From Thereva unica (Eukaryota; Arthropoda; Insecta; Diptera; Therevidae): a stretch of DNA of 64,000 nt. This document shows positions 1-12,120 of this stretch, one piece after another. Positions within the stretch are counted from its first letter, which is position 1. Every line of letters starts with the position of its first letter. The DNA is taken from positions 193,861,112-193,925,111 of the forward strand of contig OX465281.1 in assembly GCA_949987705.1 (NCBI GenBank). Direction: 5' to 3'. Position numbers and translations under genes: made by a program. The notes beneath the pieces were generated by a model. It ran no database searches. It was given only the letters and a program-made list of their open reading frames with translations, and was not told the origin of the DNA.

Positions 1-1196
1 AATTTTCAGATATTTTTCTCATTTCCCGACTTCTTCAACTAAGTACGTCCATCTGGTGGGCGGTGATGGGGAGGATTTTTTTTTTTAGAAAAATTTCATC
101 CCTGCGGATAATAAATATTTTGCGATTGGGTTTTGTAGGTAATCGCACTTAATTTATGGCGAAATTAAGTGGAGCAAGGTATTTGAAAATTTTCAGAAGA
201 ATTTCTTTTATTAATGGGCATTAGTCTCATTTGTGGAGGCATTGGTGCCAGTTGGAGTAAGCCATGTGAAATTTGTGACCTTAGTAGCAAGGAAAAACAG
301 CAATGTGAACTACGAATTAGGATTAGAGTATACTTCACTAGACTAGGTTCAGAAATATCTCTTAGGCCACATACCACAGTCGTAAGCCTTTTCTAAAAAA
401 AAAAATATAAATTTTCCGACTGCGCTAATATTACATGGAAATCATCAGGTTAACCGATAATAATTTCAAGTGGTAGGACATCATAAGTGGCTCCAAAACA
501 ATATTTAACACTCATAAACAATCTATCTTTAGCATACTGGCCGTCTTAGATAAGGAGATAGACTGGCTCCAATCAGAGTGGGTAGTTGGCTGAAAGCGGA
601 ATATCTTACTCTGTGTCTTCTTGCATACCGGGAAGAACGATGAATCATCGTGGCCGATTCTGTGAAGGTATTTCGTATACCCACAATGTCCACTTCGGAA
701 CTGCGTGAGGTCGTAACTTACTTCCCCACACTTCCTCCCTATATACGGGGTGTATTTACGAAGTTAACAAAACGGTCGGCTGTGGATAGGTTTTCAATAA
801 ACGAACAAAATTCGTGTGGGAGGGGTGGGGGAAATCGTAACAATTTAGCCAGTAGGGCGTTTTGAATTTTTTTTTTTGGTAGGGTTTTACATATCACCCT
901 GTATTTTTGTAACCCTATACGACTCACGTTTTTGTTATTACCTGGATCAACAAATAAATTACTTGCTTCGACGGCTCCAGCAGCAGTGGCAGTAGACTCC
1001 TCTTCATTATTCTGCTACCTGATGGCATCATCCACACTTTCCTCCTCGTTTTTCCGTTTCAAACCTTATCACGAATCTATCCATCTTTCTGCACCACAGA
1101 TGTTCTGAAACTGTCACAACACTTAATAGCAATCGCTCTCCAAGCTCAAGGTATATATTTCGGTCTACAAACTTTCTCGGACCTCGGTGATGAAGA
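1..1196. other. Unassigned repeat-rich flank
   Basis: I see no gene here. The longest open frames are 60-71 codons, overlap on opposite strands and show no domain. The stretch ends at the 8-bp target duplication of the hAT-like element. Confidence 0.6.
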
Positions 1197-1401
1197 CGCT
1201 AAGCCAGTGATTCTCAACCTTTTTTTTGTTGCGGCACACTTTTAACAATTTCAAAATTTGGCGGCACCCTAACAATACAATAAATTTAAAAGAATTTTAC
1301 TTATAGACCGTCTGCTAGTTACAGATTTAGGTGCCCCATTTGCCATGCTAGCCTCAAAGAGTGTTGAAAGGAAGATCGATGTTGAGTTGGAAAAAGTTAA
1401 A

Positions 1402-1754
1402 TTAAGGTGCCGCTCCTGGGGATAACGTAACGTAACGTATTTTTTTTAACAAAAATAAGAGGCGTATCTCGCCCATATTTTCACCCCAATATCTTTAAAC
1501 GTATAGTAACGATGAATGTTTTCACACTTTTGATGGGATTGTGTTAGAAAATCTAAATTCTCGATTTATTATGATGCTCTTGTTTACATCTCTTAGCCAT
1601 CAATTACGCTCAAGCCTTCACGTTTCGGGAGCCAGTTTCCATTCAAAAATCATGTAGTAAACTTCGCTAGCGTGAAAATATGGGCAAGATACGCCTCTTA
1701 TTTCTGTTACGAAAAATACGTGACGTTACGTTATCCACAGGAGCGTCGTCTTAA
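1402..1754. mobile_element. MITE flanked by TTAA, nested in the hAT-like element
   Basis: A 353-bp unit has near-perfect inverted ends. The left runs GCCGCTCCTGGGGATAACG and the right runs CGTTATCCACAGGAGCGTCG. Pairing continues inward through an AAGAGGCGTATCT segment to about 60 bp. TTAA stands at both outer edges (1402-1405 and 1751-1754), which suggests a piggyBac-like target duplication. It has no coding capacity. Confidence 0.75.
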
Positions 1755-1944
1755 TGAGAACCCCATGTAGCAAAAAAGGGGCATTCCAAAAGAGTTTCCT
1801 CAAAAATACCACACAAAAAATGACCAGGGATACTGAATTGAGGTATGTTTTTTATAATGGCCCTAGTAGGCAAACCTTATTTCAAATTAAGTGGGTGCCT
1901 TACATATTCAGAAAACGTTTTGAAATCCTTAAAAAAAATACCCC

Positions 1945-2203
1945 GGCTTCACCGGCTGAACAAGCAACTTGGCGAACTGAACTTTTCTAACCTCAGTTCA
2001 GTTCGCATATAGTTTAAACATATACAACTGAGGAAAAACAAACCTCAGTTCGCACAACGGGTCACGAACTGAAGTTGAATTTAAAAGCTCGCTCAAAAGA
2101 TAGTAATCAACTAGAATAGTGGAATGCCATTTCGTATTTCTCACTTATGGCGAAAAAGCAACAATTTGAACTGAACATGAACTGGACTTTAGCCGGTGAA
2201 GCC
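1945..2203. repeat. Inverted-repeat unit, possible MITE
   Basis: GGCTTCACCGGCT near 1945 is mirrored by AGCCGGTGAAGCC ending at 2203, and short GAACTGAAC / GTTCAGTTC segments pair further in. The loop is about 180 bp. I found no clear target duplication, so this may be a small MITE or a chance palindrome in GAACTGA-rich DNA. Confidence 0.45.
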
Positions 2204-2334
2204 ACTTTCGTGGATTGAACTGAACATTATTGAACTGGGGTCAGTGAAGCCGCTCCATTAAGCTTTATTTTAACTCATACAAAGCTTTAGTTTTTGTTAA
2301 TGTATTGCTTCATGTTTCAGGCAATTATGTTGGT

Positions 2335-2500
2335 GACCGTGAAGAGTATCATTTAGCATACTCAATAGACCGCTTCTGGATCGATTACAGGGGCTAAGCA
2401 GCACTGGATGTAATTAGTACTTAGTTGGGAGACCGTATTGCTAAAACGATACTTGCGTTTAAAAATATAAAGTTTTCGACACAGGCGCAGTTATTATTCA
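2335..2500 (+). mobile_element. 5S rRNA-derived SINE (5S-like head)
   Basis: The segment reads like a diverged 5S rRNA. A GCTAAGCAGC block is followed about 20 bp on by TTAGTACTTAGTTGGGAGACCG, corresponding to the internal control region (A box, intermediate element, C box) used by RNA polymerase III. A related but different copy lies near 52262-52440, where the shared tail contains an AAAAATA..AAG.TTTTCGA segment. Two copies with a common non-5S tail point to a SINE3-type retroposon rather than a true 5S gene. Confidence 0.6.
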
Positions 2501-2819
2501 CATATTCACGCCGAACTTCTCAAATTTTTTCGGAATCCGTTTCCACTTGGAATCGAGGAGCAATGATTTTTCTCCGGGGGTCCAAATGAGGCATTTCCGT
2601 AGGACGAGGCGCGAATGAGGTAAGGGATAATATACTCGGTGTGGGGCGGCCGGAGTAGGCTCATAAGGGCTCCTCCCAAAATGGTAGTCGGACATAAATC
2701 CATAACCAAAGAATTTAAAGCCAGCTCATAATTCAATTGACCGAATAATATTTTAACGGTTACCTATTCGCGTGCTCTCCACCTACAATGATTATGCTTC
2801 GCCGCCCCTGTTCGCTAGC

Positions 2820-3290
2820 AGTATTCTTCTTTTAATTTCCGCCGTAATGTTGTTGTCTTTGATGCCGCTTTTTCTAAAGCTACATATGCTTCCTTCGCTT
2901 CAGTCATTAACCTGCCTATGACGACTATATCATCTGCATATGCAATTAGCTGAATAGACTTGTTTAGAATTGTCCCTCTAGTTTCAATACGTTCCTACTG
3001 GACCGTTTTTCCTAATAAGATGTTAAATAGTAAGCAGGATAGAGAATCTCCTTACCTGAGGGCTCTGTTCGCACCGAAAAATTGCTCCGTATTCTTACTC
3101 CGTTTATTATTCGACTCAATGAGATGATTTTAATTTATTGTTCTGGGAAGTTAAGTTCCACCATTGCTTCGTAGATTTTTGAACATAGCGCAAGAACATA
3201 TACTGTCTTAAACTCAATTAAAAAGAGGTGGGTCTCTATATTAAACTCTTTCGTCTTTTCAATTACCTGTCTTAATGCGAATATGTGATC
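2820..3290 (-). pseudogene. RTE-like LINE reverse transcriptase fragment
   Basis: The minus strand translates with interruptions to a GDSLSCLLFNI segment and then LIAYADDIVVIGR, the reverse transcriptase motif containing the catalytic YADD. The reading frame is broken by stops and the fragment lacks an endonuclease. It belongs with the longer RTE-like element at 35100-37846 by wording of these motifs. It lies inside the hAT-like element. Confidence 0.75.
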
Positions 3291-3390
3291 GGTTGTGGAC
3301 TTTTATTTCCTGAATTTGGCGGCACACTTCAGGAATTTGGCGGCACAAAAAAGTGCCGCGGCACATTGGATGAGAATCACTGCGCTAAGC

Positions 3391-3980
3391 TATGAACTGC
3401 GGGCCCGGAATTTGTGCTCTGAGAGCCCCATTGCTGGGCGCCAAGAATTCAACGCTAAATTGAACTGAAGAAACATGTACATATATTTGAATTCTCACAG
3501 CTCAAAGATTTTTTCCGCTTACTTTAAAGTTCGAATGGGTATTTTACCCACTCGGAATCTTTCGAGTGGGTAGAACTACCCACTGAACCCATATCAACCG
3601 CCGGCCCTGGCTCCATTGCTCTTCAGCCTGCTCCTAGAATGGGTGATAAGAAAGACGTCAATGTCAATTACAGCACAGTCTGTGCAACTGCTTGAATACA
3701 CGGTGTGATGTTAACATCGTGAGAAGGTCCTTTTTGGCAGCAAAAAGAGGTTTATCGGCTCGCGAGTCTCATGTAGCTCTTTAGGCCGCTAAGGGTGGCT
3801 CTTCTACAAAATACTACGTGGGGATGGCTCATGCACTGGTGTTGGTTTTCGGCCAAATTAGCCTGGCTCCCGGCCTGATGTGCCTGCATTGCTAGGCAGG
3901 TCTGAAAAATTGCCAGAAGTTCTGCCAGGAAAACGCCAGCGAAATCAGGCAGGCTGAGAAAATATCTAGATTCCAACGAA
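3391..3980. other. Unassigned spacer between repeats
   Basis: I see nothing coding that I would defend. The 83-codon frame on the minus strand at 3752-4003 has no recognisable motif. Confidence 0.5.
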
Positions 3981-3999
3981 ATCATACACGACATGCAGA

Positions 4000-4400
4000 C
4001 CAAAAAGGTCTACTGGCGACTTCCTTTTCTGTCTGACCGAGTATCTCACCCAGATCATCCATAGCTTCGGTGAGTCGGGTCTGGTTGCTCGAGATGTTTC
4101 CAAGGCTTTAGACAGAGTATGGCATCCCGCTCTGCTGTCTAAAATCCTGGTATCGACTCAGTTCTAAGGAACTGAATTGAGGGCTTTCTTTCCGGCCGTT
4201 CAATCAAGGTAGTATTGGAAGGCGTTGAATCCAACCCTCACTCCATCCCGGGCAGCGTCCCCCAAGGGTCAGTCCTCTCCCCAGCTCTCTTATATTCATT
4301 AATAGTTTGTTCTCAATCCCCACCCACTTCATAGTTTCTGCCTTTGGAAAGAGTGAGTGCATATAGGAATCCTATATATACGAACTGGACAGACTTTCGG
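4000..4400 (+). pseudogene. Degenerate LINE reverse transcriptase fragment
   Basis: In broken frames the plus strand shows a VSKALDRVWHPALLSKIL segment (the usual F of KAFDRVW replaced) and then PGSVPQGSVLSP-like residues, the typical fingers and palm motifs of a LINE reverse transcriptase. Several frameshifts and stops make it dead. A sister copy of the same segment lies in both arms of the large palindrome (about 54430-54600 and its mirror). Confidence 0.65.
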
Positions 4401-4499
4401 GGCGAACTCAGTAGTGTATTGAAGGGTTCCATGCACTCAATCAAATCTAAGATGCATGTAGAACTATGCGTGAACTTCTTTACGGAGGCGGCTACTGCT

Positions 4500-5640
4500 G
4501 CTTAAAACAATAACTGGCCTGTTCTGATGAGGACACGTAACAGGAAAACTCCATGGTGGAATAATGAGCTCTCCAAATTGAGAGGAGCTAAGAAGAGCGG
4601 TAGTTGGGAGATTTTTAAAAGCTCGCTAACCACCTATAAAAGGGCGATCAGACGTGCAAAAAGAAATAGCTGGAGGAATTTCTGCAAGAGTGTCGAAAAC
4701 ATTCGAGATTCAGCAAAAATCCATAAAGCTTTATTATAGGGTTTATCGGGAGATCTTGGATTTATCAGGAGAACCGATGCCTCTTTCACACAGTCTAGGG
4801 AAGAAACCTTTGAAAATATTGCTCCAGGCACACTTCCCAGGCTCAACCATTTATTCAAATGGAAAACAATTTCTGCTGTGTAGCCAACAGCCCCAGTTTC
4901 TATTAGAGAGGCGATTAGATCGTTCAAACCATACAAGTCTCCTGAAGCAGATAGAATCTATCCCATTCTGCTACAGGAGGGCTGCGACCTAGTCCCTATT
5001 AAGCAAAATACGCAGGGCTTCCTTCGCTCATGGTTATATCCCATCTATTTGGAGGAACGTCAACATAACATTTATACCTAGGCCAAGGCGTTCGGATTAC
5101 ACTTCGGGTAAATTTTTCAGGCCGATGAGTCTCTCATCTTTTGCCTTGAAGGCCATGGAGAAAATTGTCGACCGGGCGATAAGGGAATCTTATCTTCAAC
5201 GTCAACCACTAAGCTCCTGCTTATGCATGCGTACAAGAGCAAGTCCACTGAGACAACACTGCACAATCTGGTGCTCAGGCTGGAATGCCCAGCACTAAAC
5301 AAAGGAGTTACCTCAATATCGAAGGAGCCTTCGACAATACATCCTTTGATACTATAATTAGGGCTCTAAGTATACGCAGTCTAAGTAGCACTTTCTGCAA
5401 CTGGATTGACTCTATGCTAAGAGCTCGCAAACTAATATTCTCTCATGTTGAGGGGTCTCTGGAGGGCACTATAGTAAAAGGTTGTCCACAGGGAGTTTTT
5501 TTTAACGCCGCTTCACTGGTGGCTTGTTGTAGTTGAACTCCTAGAGCTGCTCAATGGTCGAAACTTTTTTGTCCAAGGTTACGATGACGATTTCATCATG
5601 GTTACAGGTGAAACTGAAGCAGCAGGCACTAGATCTGGTC
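4500..5640 (+). pseudogene. Degenerate LINE (LOA/R1-like) reverse transcriptase
   Basis: Consecutive frames show a KTPWWNNELSKLR segment (the linker after the endonuclease), then residues matching the start of the reverse transcriptase. A YLNIEGAFDNTSFDTIIRAL segment and VKGCPQG follow. The IEGAFDN and PQG motifs are those of LINEs with a C-terminal RNase H, like the copy at 48742-51043. At least three frame changes are needed to read it through, and after CPQG the frame fails. An antisense LINE abuts it at about 5580. Confidence 0.7.
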
Positions 5641-6700
5641 CTTCATACTTCACTAATAGTGGAAGATCATTTATATATACTAAACAGTAGATGGCCCAAG
5701 ATAGATCCTTGGGGACGCCAGCAAAAAACACAGCAGGGGAGGAAATTAAATGGGAAATCTTCACCTGTTGTGAACGAGCAGCTAAAGAAATATACATGAG
5801 CGTAAGCGCAGAAGAGGAAAAACCAAATTGTGTACTGAGTTTGCGTAACAGGACGGAATGAATGACGTTATCAAAAGCTTTGGAAAAGTCCAGCAGGAGT
5901 AGACAACATAACTTGTTTGCATCTAGAGAATTCCGTATGTCTGTCGTGATTTTTAGGAGAGCAGTGTCACAGCTGTGATGTTTCCGAAAGCCAGACTGAT
6001 ATGGATTTACAAGCATACGGTGCTCGCAGCAAGCAATCATTAGCATTGCAATTAATTTCTCAAGACCTTTAGCCAGAACTGGTAAGATGCTAATTGGACG
6101 AAAATCCGAGGGGCTACTAGGATTCGGACACTTGGCCATAGGGATTACCAGAGCATGTTTTCAAGCACAAGGGAATTTCTACACATCAGTGAGACAAGCA
6201 TTGCAAATATGGACGATAACAGATAGTAGTAACGGAAGAAGTATTTTTTAAAATTTAGGTGAAATATTATCAGTTACAGTAGCCTCAGTCTTGATGGAGT
6301 TAATGGCTGAGCTCACTTCAATGGCGTCTACACAGCGAAAGCTGAACCCTTCAATAGATGAGTCTGGCATATGGGGAAGAGTATCTACATTGCAAGAAGA
6401 AAAATGATTATTAAGAATAATAATCGCAATAGCGAGGAGCAGGGTTTCCTTGTTCGAGGAGTCCCTGCACGAACACCCAAGTCTAAACGACAAGCCACTA
6501 GACAGATTGCTGAACTTGATCAAGCAGTCTGGCCTACAAATATGAGGTATAAAGGTTGTAGTACAAGAGCCCAAATGAATGGCCGCAGTACTTTTGGATC
6601 CAATACCTCACACAGGAAAAAAATAATGTCTGTCTGGCTTAGAACTTTTGTTGCTTACCCTGGTTGAGGACTATTCTTTTACTATTATGGCGGCAAACTT
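5579..6700 (-). pseudogene. Antisense LINE reverse transcriptase fragment
   Basis: The minus-strand frame at 5579-6139 carries FRPISILPVLAKGLEKLI, a YQSGFRKHHSCDTALL segment, LLLDFSKAFDNVIH and a GVP motif followed by YINDLP. These are reverse transcriptase blocks 1-5. The upstream frame at 6248-6574 matches the linker before them. The PQG of block 4 is altered (GVPKDLS) and the YADD block is not recognisable, so the copy is inactive. The clade looks CR1/Jockey-like. Confidence 0.75.
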
Positions 6701-8950
6701 TGCGTTTTAGTAGACGGCCTTCTGGCAGAATTCCGTTCTCACTCACTGCGTCATGTACCGTCATGTCGTAATACTGTGCACAGTTAAGTGAATCAAGACG
6801 CCAAAAAATATTCTTAAATGAACCGACATCTTCTATATTATTTGATCATCGCCTACATATTTTTGTTTGTTTTTTTTTCGATAAAAGGGATTATTTTAAA
6901 CAAAATAAGAGTAATTTTTCCTTTTAACGCCAAATAAAATCTACTCTGTTCAAGTAACAGATTGCATTATTCTGTTACAAGGCTATAGATTATAGCTTTT
7001 AGCTTATTCCTTAAAAACAAGAAGCGAGCTGGCTCTACGGTATAAATCCCTGTCAAGAGTTATATCCCGTATATCAACTTGGGGAAAATAAATTTTCACT
7101 TCGAAGGCCATCAAACCAATTTCCATAGGCCATTCGTTAAATTTCGGGTCTATCCTCTGGCATCGAAAATTTTGTATCCTTCCCTCCTAATCATTGCCAA
7201 TTTGAACCCTCGTCAAGGCTAGACACCACCACCAAGCATGTTCACACATCCATAAAGGCTTATGTTGGTTGTAATTTTTCATCTTTCCTCTTTCTTTTTT
7301 TCCGTCCTGTACTCTCTCACTCGGTTTAAATAACTGCACTACCATCCTTCAGCTGATACAGCCGGCTGTGTATGTGTAGAAACATAACGCGGAAGAGAAT
7401 AACAAGGATACCCTGTTGTAAAAAGCACCTTCGCAGTCCAAACTAGCAAGTAATTGATTCCCATTTCCCAGAAACACGAAGCACCTAAAATTCGTAACCC
7501 TTCACGTCAGGACCATATGCTCGAAGGGAGGGAGCCGCTCCTGCACACACATATATGTATATTAGTTTTAAACTCACAATTTTGCAACCCCGAATCCTTC
7601 TTTGGGATAAACACCATGCTGGATTTCAAAACACGCTGCCCATTTACGGGTCTAATATATTTTCACATACACACACACTCGGTTATTGTTTGCATGTGTA
7701 TTTTGCATTTTTGGTGAAATTATTTTGGAGCGAACTGAACAAGGAAATTCATTTTCAGATGTCCGGAAAACACTCTAAGCCACGCACTACCTAAACTAGA
7801 TGGATGGGAAAATGGACAGAAGGAGTATCCAGGACTGAAATTAATTGAAGCGGACACGTGCGAACAAATTGCTGGAGTACACCCTCGAATTTATACCCTT
7901 GGACATAGACGTACTTGTAGTTTATTAGCGCTGCCAGGACATGTGTACTTTTCAGCTATAATCGTGCTACAACGGGCTCTCGTGTACTATCTTAATCCTC
8001 CATTTCAAGCACGTGAGTGTGATTAGTTTTTAATCTTCAACAGCCACGAAGATAGACCGGGCAAATCAGGTAATTTTAAGTTTTATCTCTTTTTCCCGTT
8101 CTCTTTTTTGTTTGTTTGTTTTTGCCTTGTTTTTTCATAGGTAATTATGAACTTTTCACCTGTGCTGAAGTTATTTTCGTGCCACGAGGCAGTTTTCAGC
8201 AAAAAAATGTGAGCCGTTCTTCCTCTTGCATAGCGAATAGATTTGTAAAATTTTTATTACTGTAAAGGATGCTAGCAATTTCCAACTACGATGTAGAAAT
8301 TTTCTTTTTTGGAGGATTGAAATGGTAGTTTCGTGTGCCAGGATGAAGCTGCAAAGCTGCTGACTTTCGTTATTGATCCAACTGCATCTAGGGTTTTATA
8401 AGGTTTTCTAAGATGGCATGTTTTTGGTCATTTGTTTCTCCGCAATTGACATTTGTGTAATCTATTCCTGGAGGAGTTTAAGTTTAAAACGCCTCTTTAA
8501 AAACCACGTCAACACTGATAAGTTAAGATTCAAAGATTCAAAAGGTACACTGATAAATTAAGATTCAAACTAATTGGTGTTATCTTTTGCTGATTATTTT
8601 GAATCTGTCTATATGTCCAATCATAATAGTGGTCCTAGCTCTAGGCGCGAAATCGACGATTTTTATTAACACATGATATCATCGTTGCACCGAAGTTTTT
8701 CTTTTCAGTATTACAAAAAAAGTTTTTTTCAAATTTAACGCTTTCGAAATGGTTTTCTGTAGATTTTGGCATGCTGAAAACGATCCCGTTGTCCGATTTG
8801 CCCTATCATTCCATAGTTTTGAGATATTTAACGCGCAAAAGTGCAAAAAACACGCTTTTTGGCACTTTTAGGTTAGGATTGCTCAAAATCCTGACGTGAT
8901 AGGGCAATTTGGCCAACGGATTCGGATTCAGCGCGAAAAAATACTTGGGA
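6701..8950. other. Unassigned AT-rich stretch
   Basis: I see no gene in this 2.2 kb. There is a weak inverted repeat at about 8781-8812 and 8905-8935, in which TTGCCCTATCA is mirrored by TGATAGGGCAA around a loop of about 90 bases. A short CA run occurs near 7670. Confidence 0.5.
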
Positions 8951-8963
8951 TACGACTATTAAA

Positions 8964-10460
8964 TTGGAAAGGAGAAAAAATGACCTGTTTTTTGCAGACC
9001 AGTGTAATTATAGAGGTATTGCGAAGTTATTACCTGTTCCTAAATGTTTTGAAAGCGTGGTAAGACTTGAATTTGTTGTGAACAATTGTATATGTGATGA
9101 ACAACATGGTTTTATGAAAGGGAAGTCCACTACCACTAACCTGGTAGTGTTTAAGAACTACACAATTAATGCTATGGAACAGGGTAAGCAGGTTGATGTT
9201 ATCTATACGGATTTTGTCAAAGCTTTTGACCGTGTCGATATTGCACTATTAATAAGGAAATTACGCGCAATTTGTTTTCTTTCTTCTCTTCTTAATTGGA
9301 TAAATTCCTATCTTATTGGCCGTAAGCAGTGTGTTCTAATTGATAGATGTATGTCGAGAATATTTGCAGTTAAATCAGGTTTTCCACAAGGTAGTCATCT
9401 TGGTCCGTTATTATTCATTATTTTTATTAATGATGCTTGTAGTATATTTTCTCGTGTCAATGCGCTATTAGTTGCGGATGATATGAAGATATTTACTTCA
9501 ATTTCTTCTTTATCCGACTGTAGTATTCTTCAAAAAGAACTTGATATCTTTTTTCTTGGTGCAAAGCTAATAGGTCGGAGCTAAATCCCCTTAAATGTAA
9601 AAAAATGTCTTTTTATCGACTTATTGTTCCGTTTTCTCATTCTTATAATTTAATGGTGTGATTATTGATTCTCCTGATACTATTTGTGATCTTGGTCTTA
9701 ATCTTGACCATAGATTTAGTTCATCTTGCCATGTTGATATAGTATGCTCAAAAGCATTTAAAATGCTTGGTTTTCTAAAACGAAATTCTATTGACTTCCG
9801 AGATTCTTTTACGTTAAAAGTCCTTTACATGTCTCTTGTTCGATCTCACTTAGAGTACGCATCTGTTGGCTGGAATCCCCTTAGCTCTTTCCACAGCTCT
9901 CGTATCGAATCTATTCAAAAGTCTTTTACTCGTTTTGCTCTACGTAAAATTAGTTGGCAAAACAGTATTCCTTCATATAATTCTAGATGTTTGCTTCTTG
10001 GACTTCCGACTTTAGAAACTAGATGAAATATCGCTAGTGTATTGTTTGTCAGAGATGTTTTATGTTTCCGAATTAAATCTGCTTCATTGCTTTCTCTTTT
10101 TAATATTTATGCACCTGGCGTATCTTTAAGATCTAGACCTCTATTGTGTGTCTCTCAGCATAGGACTGTTTATGGCCAACATGAACCAGTAACGTTTTGC
10201 TCTGACCTCTTTAATAAAATTTACGATGCAATTGATTTAGCCCTAGATAGAAATGCATTCAAGTCCATTCTTTGTAATAATGTTGATTATTGATATTGTA
10301 TCATCTTTTGCCTAGTGTTTAATACAACAATTAGTTTCTAAGGTTTGTTTTTTGTTTTTTTTTTTTGTCTTTGTTAATTTTGTTATATTCATAGTTATAG
10401 TAAATTATTTTACTGGCATCTGTCTGTTGGAGACTTACTCTGTAGACAGAAATAAATAAT
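8964..10460 (+). pseudogene. 5'-truncated CR1/Jockey-like LINE
   Basis: The frame at 8964-9584 carries CNYRGIAKLLPVPKCFE, DEQHGFMKGKSTTTNL, DVIYTDFVKAFDRVD, GFPQGSHLGPLLFIIFIND and VADDMKIF. That is a complete run of reverse transcriptase blocks, though the catalytic YADD reads VADD. Two more frames (9658-10026 and 10042-10293) supply the C-terminal domain, separated by a frameshift and a stop. The 3' region ends near CTCTGTAGACAGAAATAAATAA. There is no endonuclease, so the copy is 5' truncated. The same family, by the GVPQGSHLGPLLF block, is at 61079-64000. Confidence 0.85.
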
Positions 10461-11870
10461 TGCATTGTAAGCTACTTAATAGCATGTTAGCACTAAACCG
10501 AAATTACCTGATTTTAGCTATTTTCTCGATTTCGCATAAAACCACTTTCAAAATCATGTCATTTGCCATGTATTTGATGATTTTAAAATTATCTCAAACC
10601 TCGTAACGGTACGAACAAAATCATGTCGAAAGCCTGAAAGTCGAATTCAGCCCCATTCAGCACGCCGTAGGCGTTTAAATAAAATATTATCCAAAATGAA
10701 AAAATAAATATTTGATGATGCCCAAGCTTTTTTACCCTTACATTCAAAATTATTTTTTACTTTTTGGTTCACTTTAAAATATAAGCGTATTTTTTAGTTT
10801 TTTTTTTTTTTTCAACTATTTATTTTTATTTTCTAGTTTTTACCCTATAATATGTTTTCCGCAATTTTGGGCTGGCGGCATATTAGATTTAAAATTACGT
10901 CACACAGCTTACTGTATTATACGTCTCGTACTCTTTCATTTGATACTCATATCGGGGGCTCGGTGGAACATGATTGCAAAAATCGGCCGCCAGCTTGAAA
11001 ACGTCTTCTTGATTTTATTAAAATAATGGTCAGATTGCATTTAGTACGTATACATGATGAGTTGAACTCAAGTTGAACCCGAATCCAACGGCATTTAGGC
11101 AGGAGTCGAATTGAGTTAGGGTCGACTGAGCTGCTACCAGGGTGGACTTGAAGTTATTCATAGAGACGTGAGTTCTGTTGTTGAGTAGTTGAATTTAGTT
11201 GACCACAACATCTCTGTGTTTTGTTTTGTGATTTTTTGTAGCGTGTAGTGCTTTCTTGTTTTCAACTCAATCTCAACTCAACTATTCAACTGATAATGTA
11301 TATATAGTAATTTTCACGCGAACCACGAATGTGCGCAAAATTTGAAGTTGATCGGTTATACATATTTTTTACTTCTTTTTGGTCTCTTATAAGTATTTCG
11401 AAATTTGGAATGACACGACATAGCTATATTTTATTCTACCTTTCATATCCTTTCATTTGATACCGTTGTCAAGGGGCTGGGGAGCACTGGGGCAAAACTC
11501 GGCCGCCTTTCAGCTCAATCGGAAACCAAGACGTGCGTCAAATTTAACTATCAAGATTTTATTACATAGTTACAAGGGAAGGTAATAAAAGGGTATTAAA
11601 AAACACAGGAAATATAAAAGAAAGAAAAGGAATTACTAGTGAAATTTGGGCTAAAAACTTGAAGAATTGCGCGGTGTCAGAAATAATCAGCCAAACGAAA
11701 TCATTTCAATTCAGTGCGAAGAGCCAATTCAAAAATCCAAAATCACCTATTTTCGGCTCAGTGCGATCATGGTATAAAAGTAGTAAAGCTATGCCGTCTC
11801 TAGCTCTGAGTGTCCTGGTCTACGCTATCCTTCCAGCGGAGGTTGGGCCTCCCCATAAGTCTCACTAGAG
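10461..11870. other. Unassigned stretch with a duplicated segment
   Basis: No gene is visible. A segment containing TTTCATTTGATAC, then a GGGGCT block and CGGCCGCC, occurs twice in diverged form (about 10925-10990 and 11452-11508). This suggests the remains of one repeat family. Confidence 0.5.
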
Positions 11871-12120
11871 AACTTTCCGAGCAGGCTCGTCTTCACTCAT
11901 AGGAGCTAGATGCCCTGCCTATCGAAGCCTACCGAGCTTTATTTTCTTCACAACATCTAGGTCGCGACAGCGCTCGTAGATCTCGTCATTGTAGAGTCTC
12001 CGGAATCGTCCATCCTCACATAAGGGGCCAACAATCCTGCGAAGTATTTTCCTCTCGAGCACGGCTAAGAGGTTTGAGTACTTTTTGCTAAGCACCCACG
12101 TCATCTTATATAGTAGAAGA
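11870..12120 (-). pseudogene. RTE-like LINE C-terminal fragment
   Basis: A 61-codon minus-strand frame (11919-12104) reads ERKILRRIVGP, then LYNDEIYERCRDLDVVKKIKLGRLR. This is the C-terminal domain that follows the reverse transcriptase in RTE-like LINEs. Nothing of the catalytic core remains nearby. Confidence 0.65.

Larger units (their letters stand above)
1205..3382. mobile_element. hAT-like element with 8-bp target duplication
   Basis: The ends are inverted: the left begins CAGTGATTCTCA followed by a GCGGCAC-rich stretch, and the right ends TGAGAATCACTG preceded by the same GCGGCAC motif. CGCTAAGC lies immediately outside both ends (1197-1204 and 3383-3390), a perfect 8-bp duplication as hAT transposases make. 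No hAT transposase is visible. The 2.2-kb interior holds other repeats: a TTAA-flanked MITE, a second inverted repeat, a 5S-like SINE and an antisense LINE fragment. It is therefore a non-autonomous copy colonised by, or carrying, other elements. Confidence 0.85.

Noticed and set aside
2335..2500. Functional 5S rRNA gene
   Set aside because: Too diverged outside the internal control region, a non-5S tail is shared with another copy, and there is no terminator T run at the right place.
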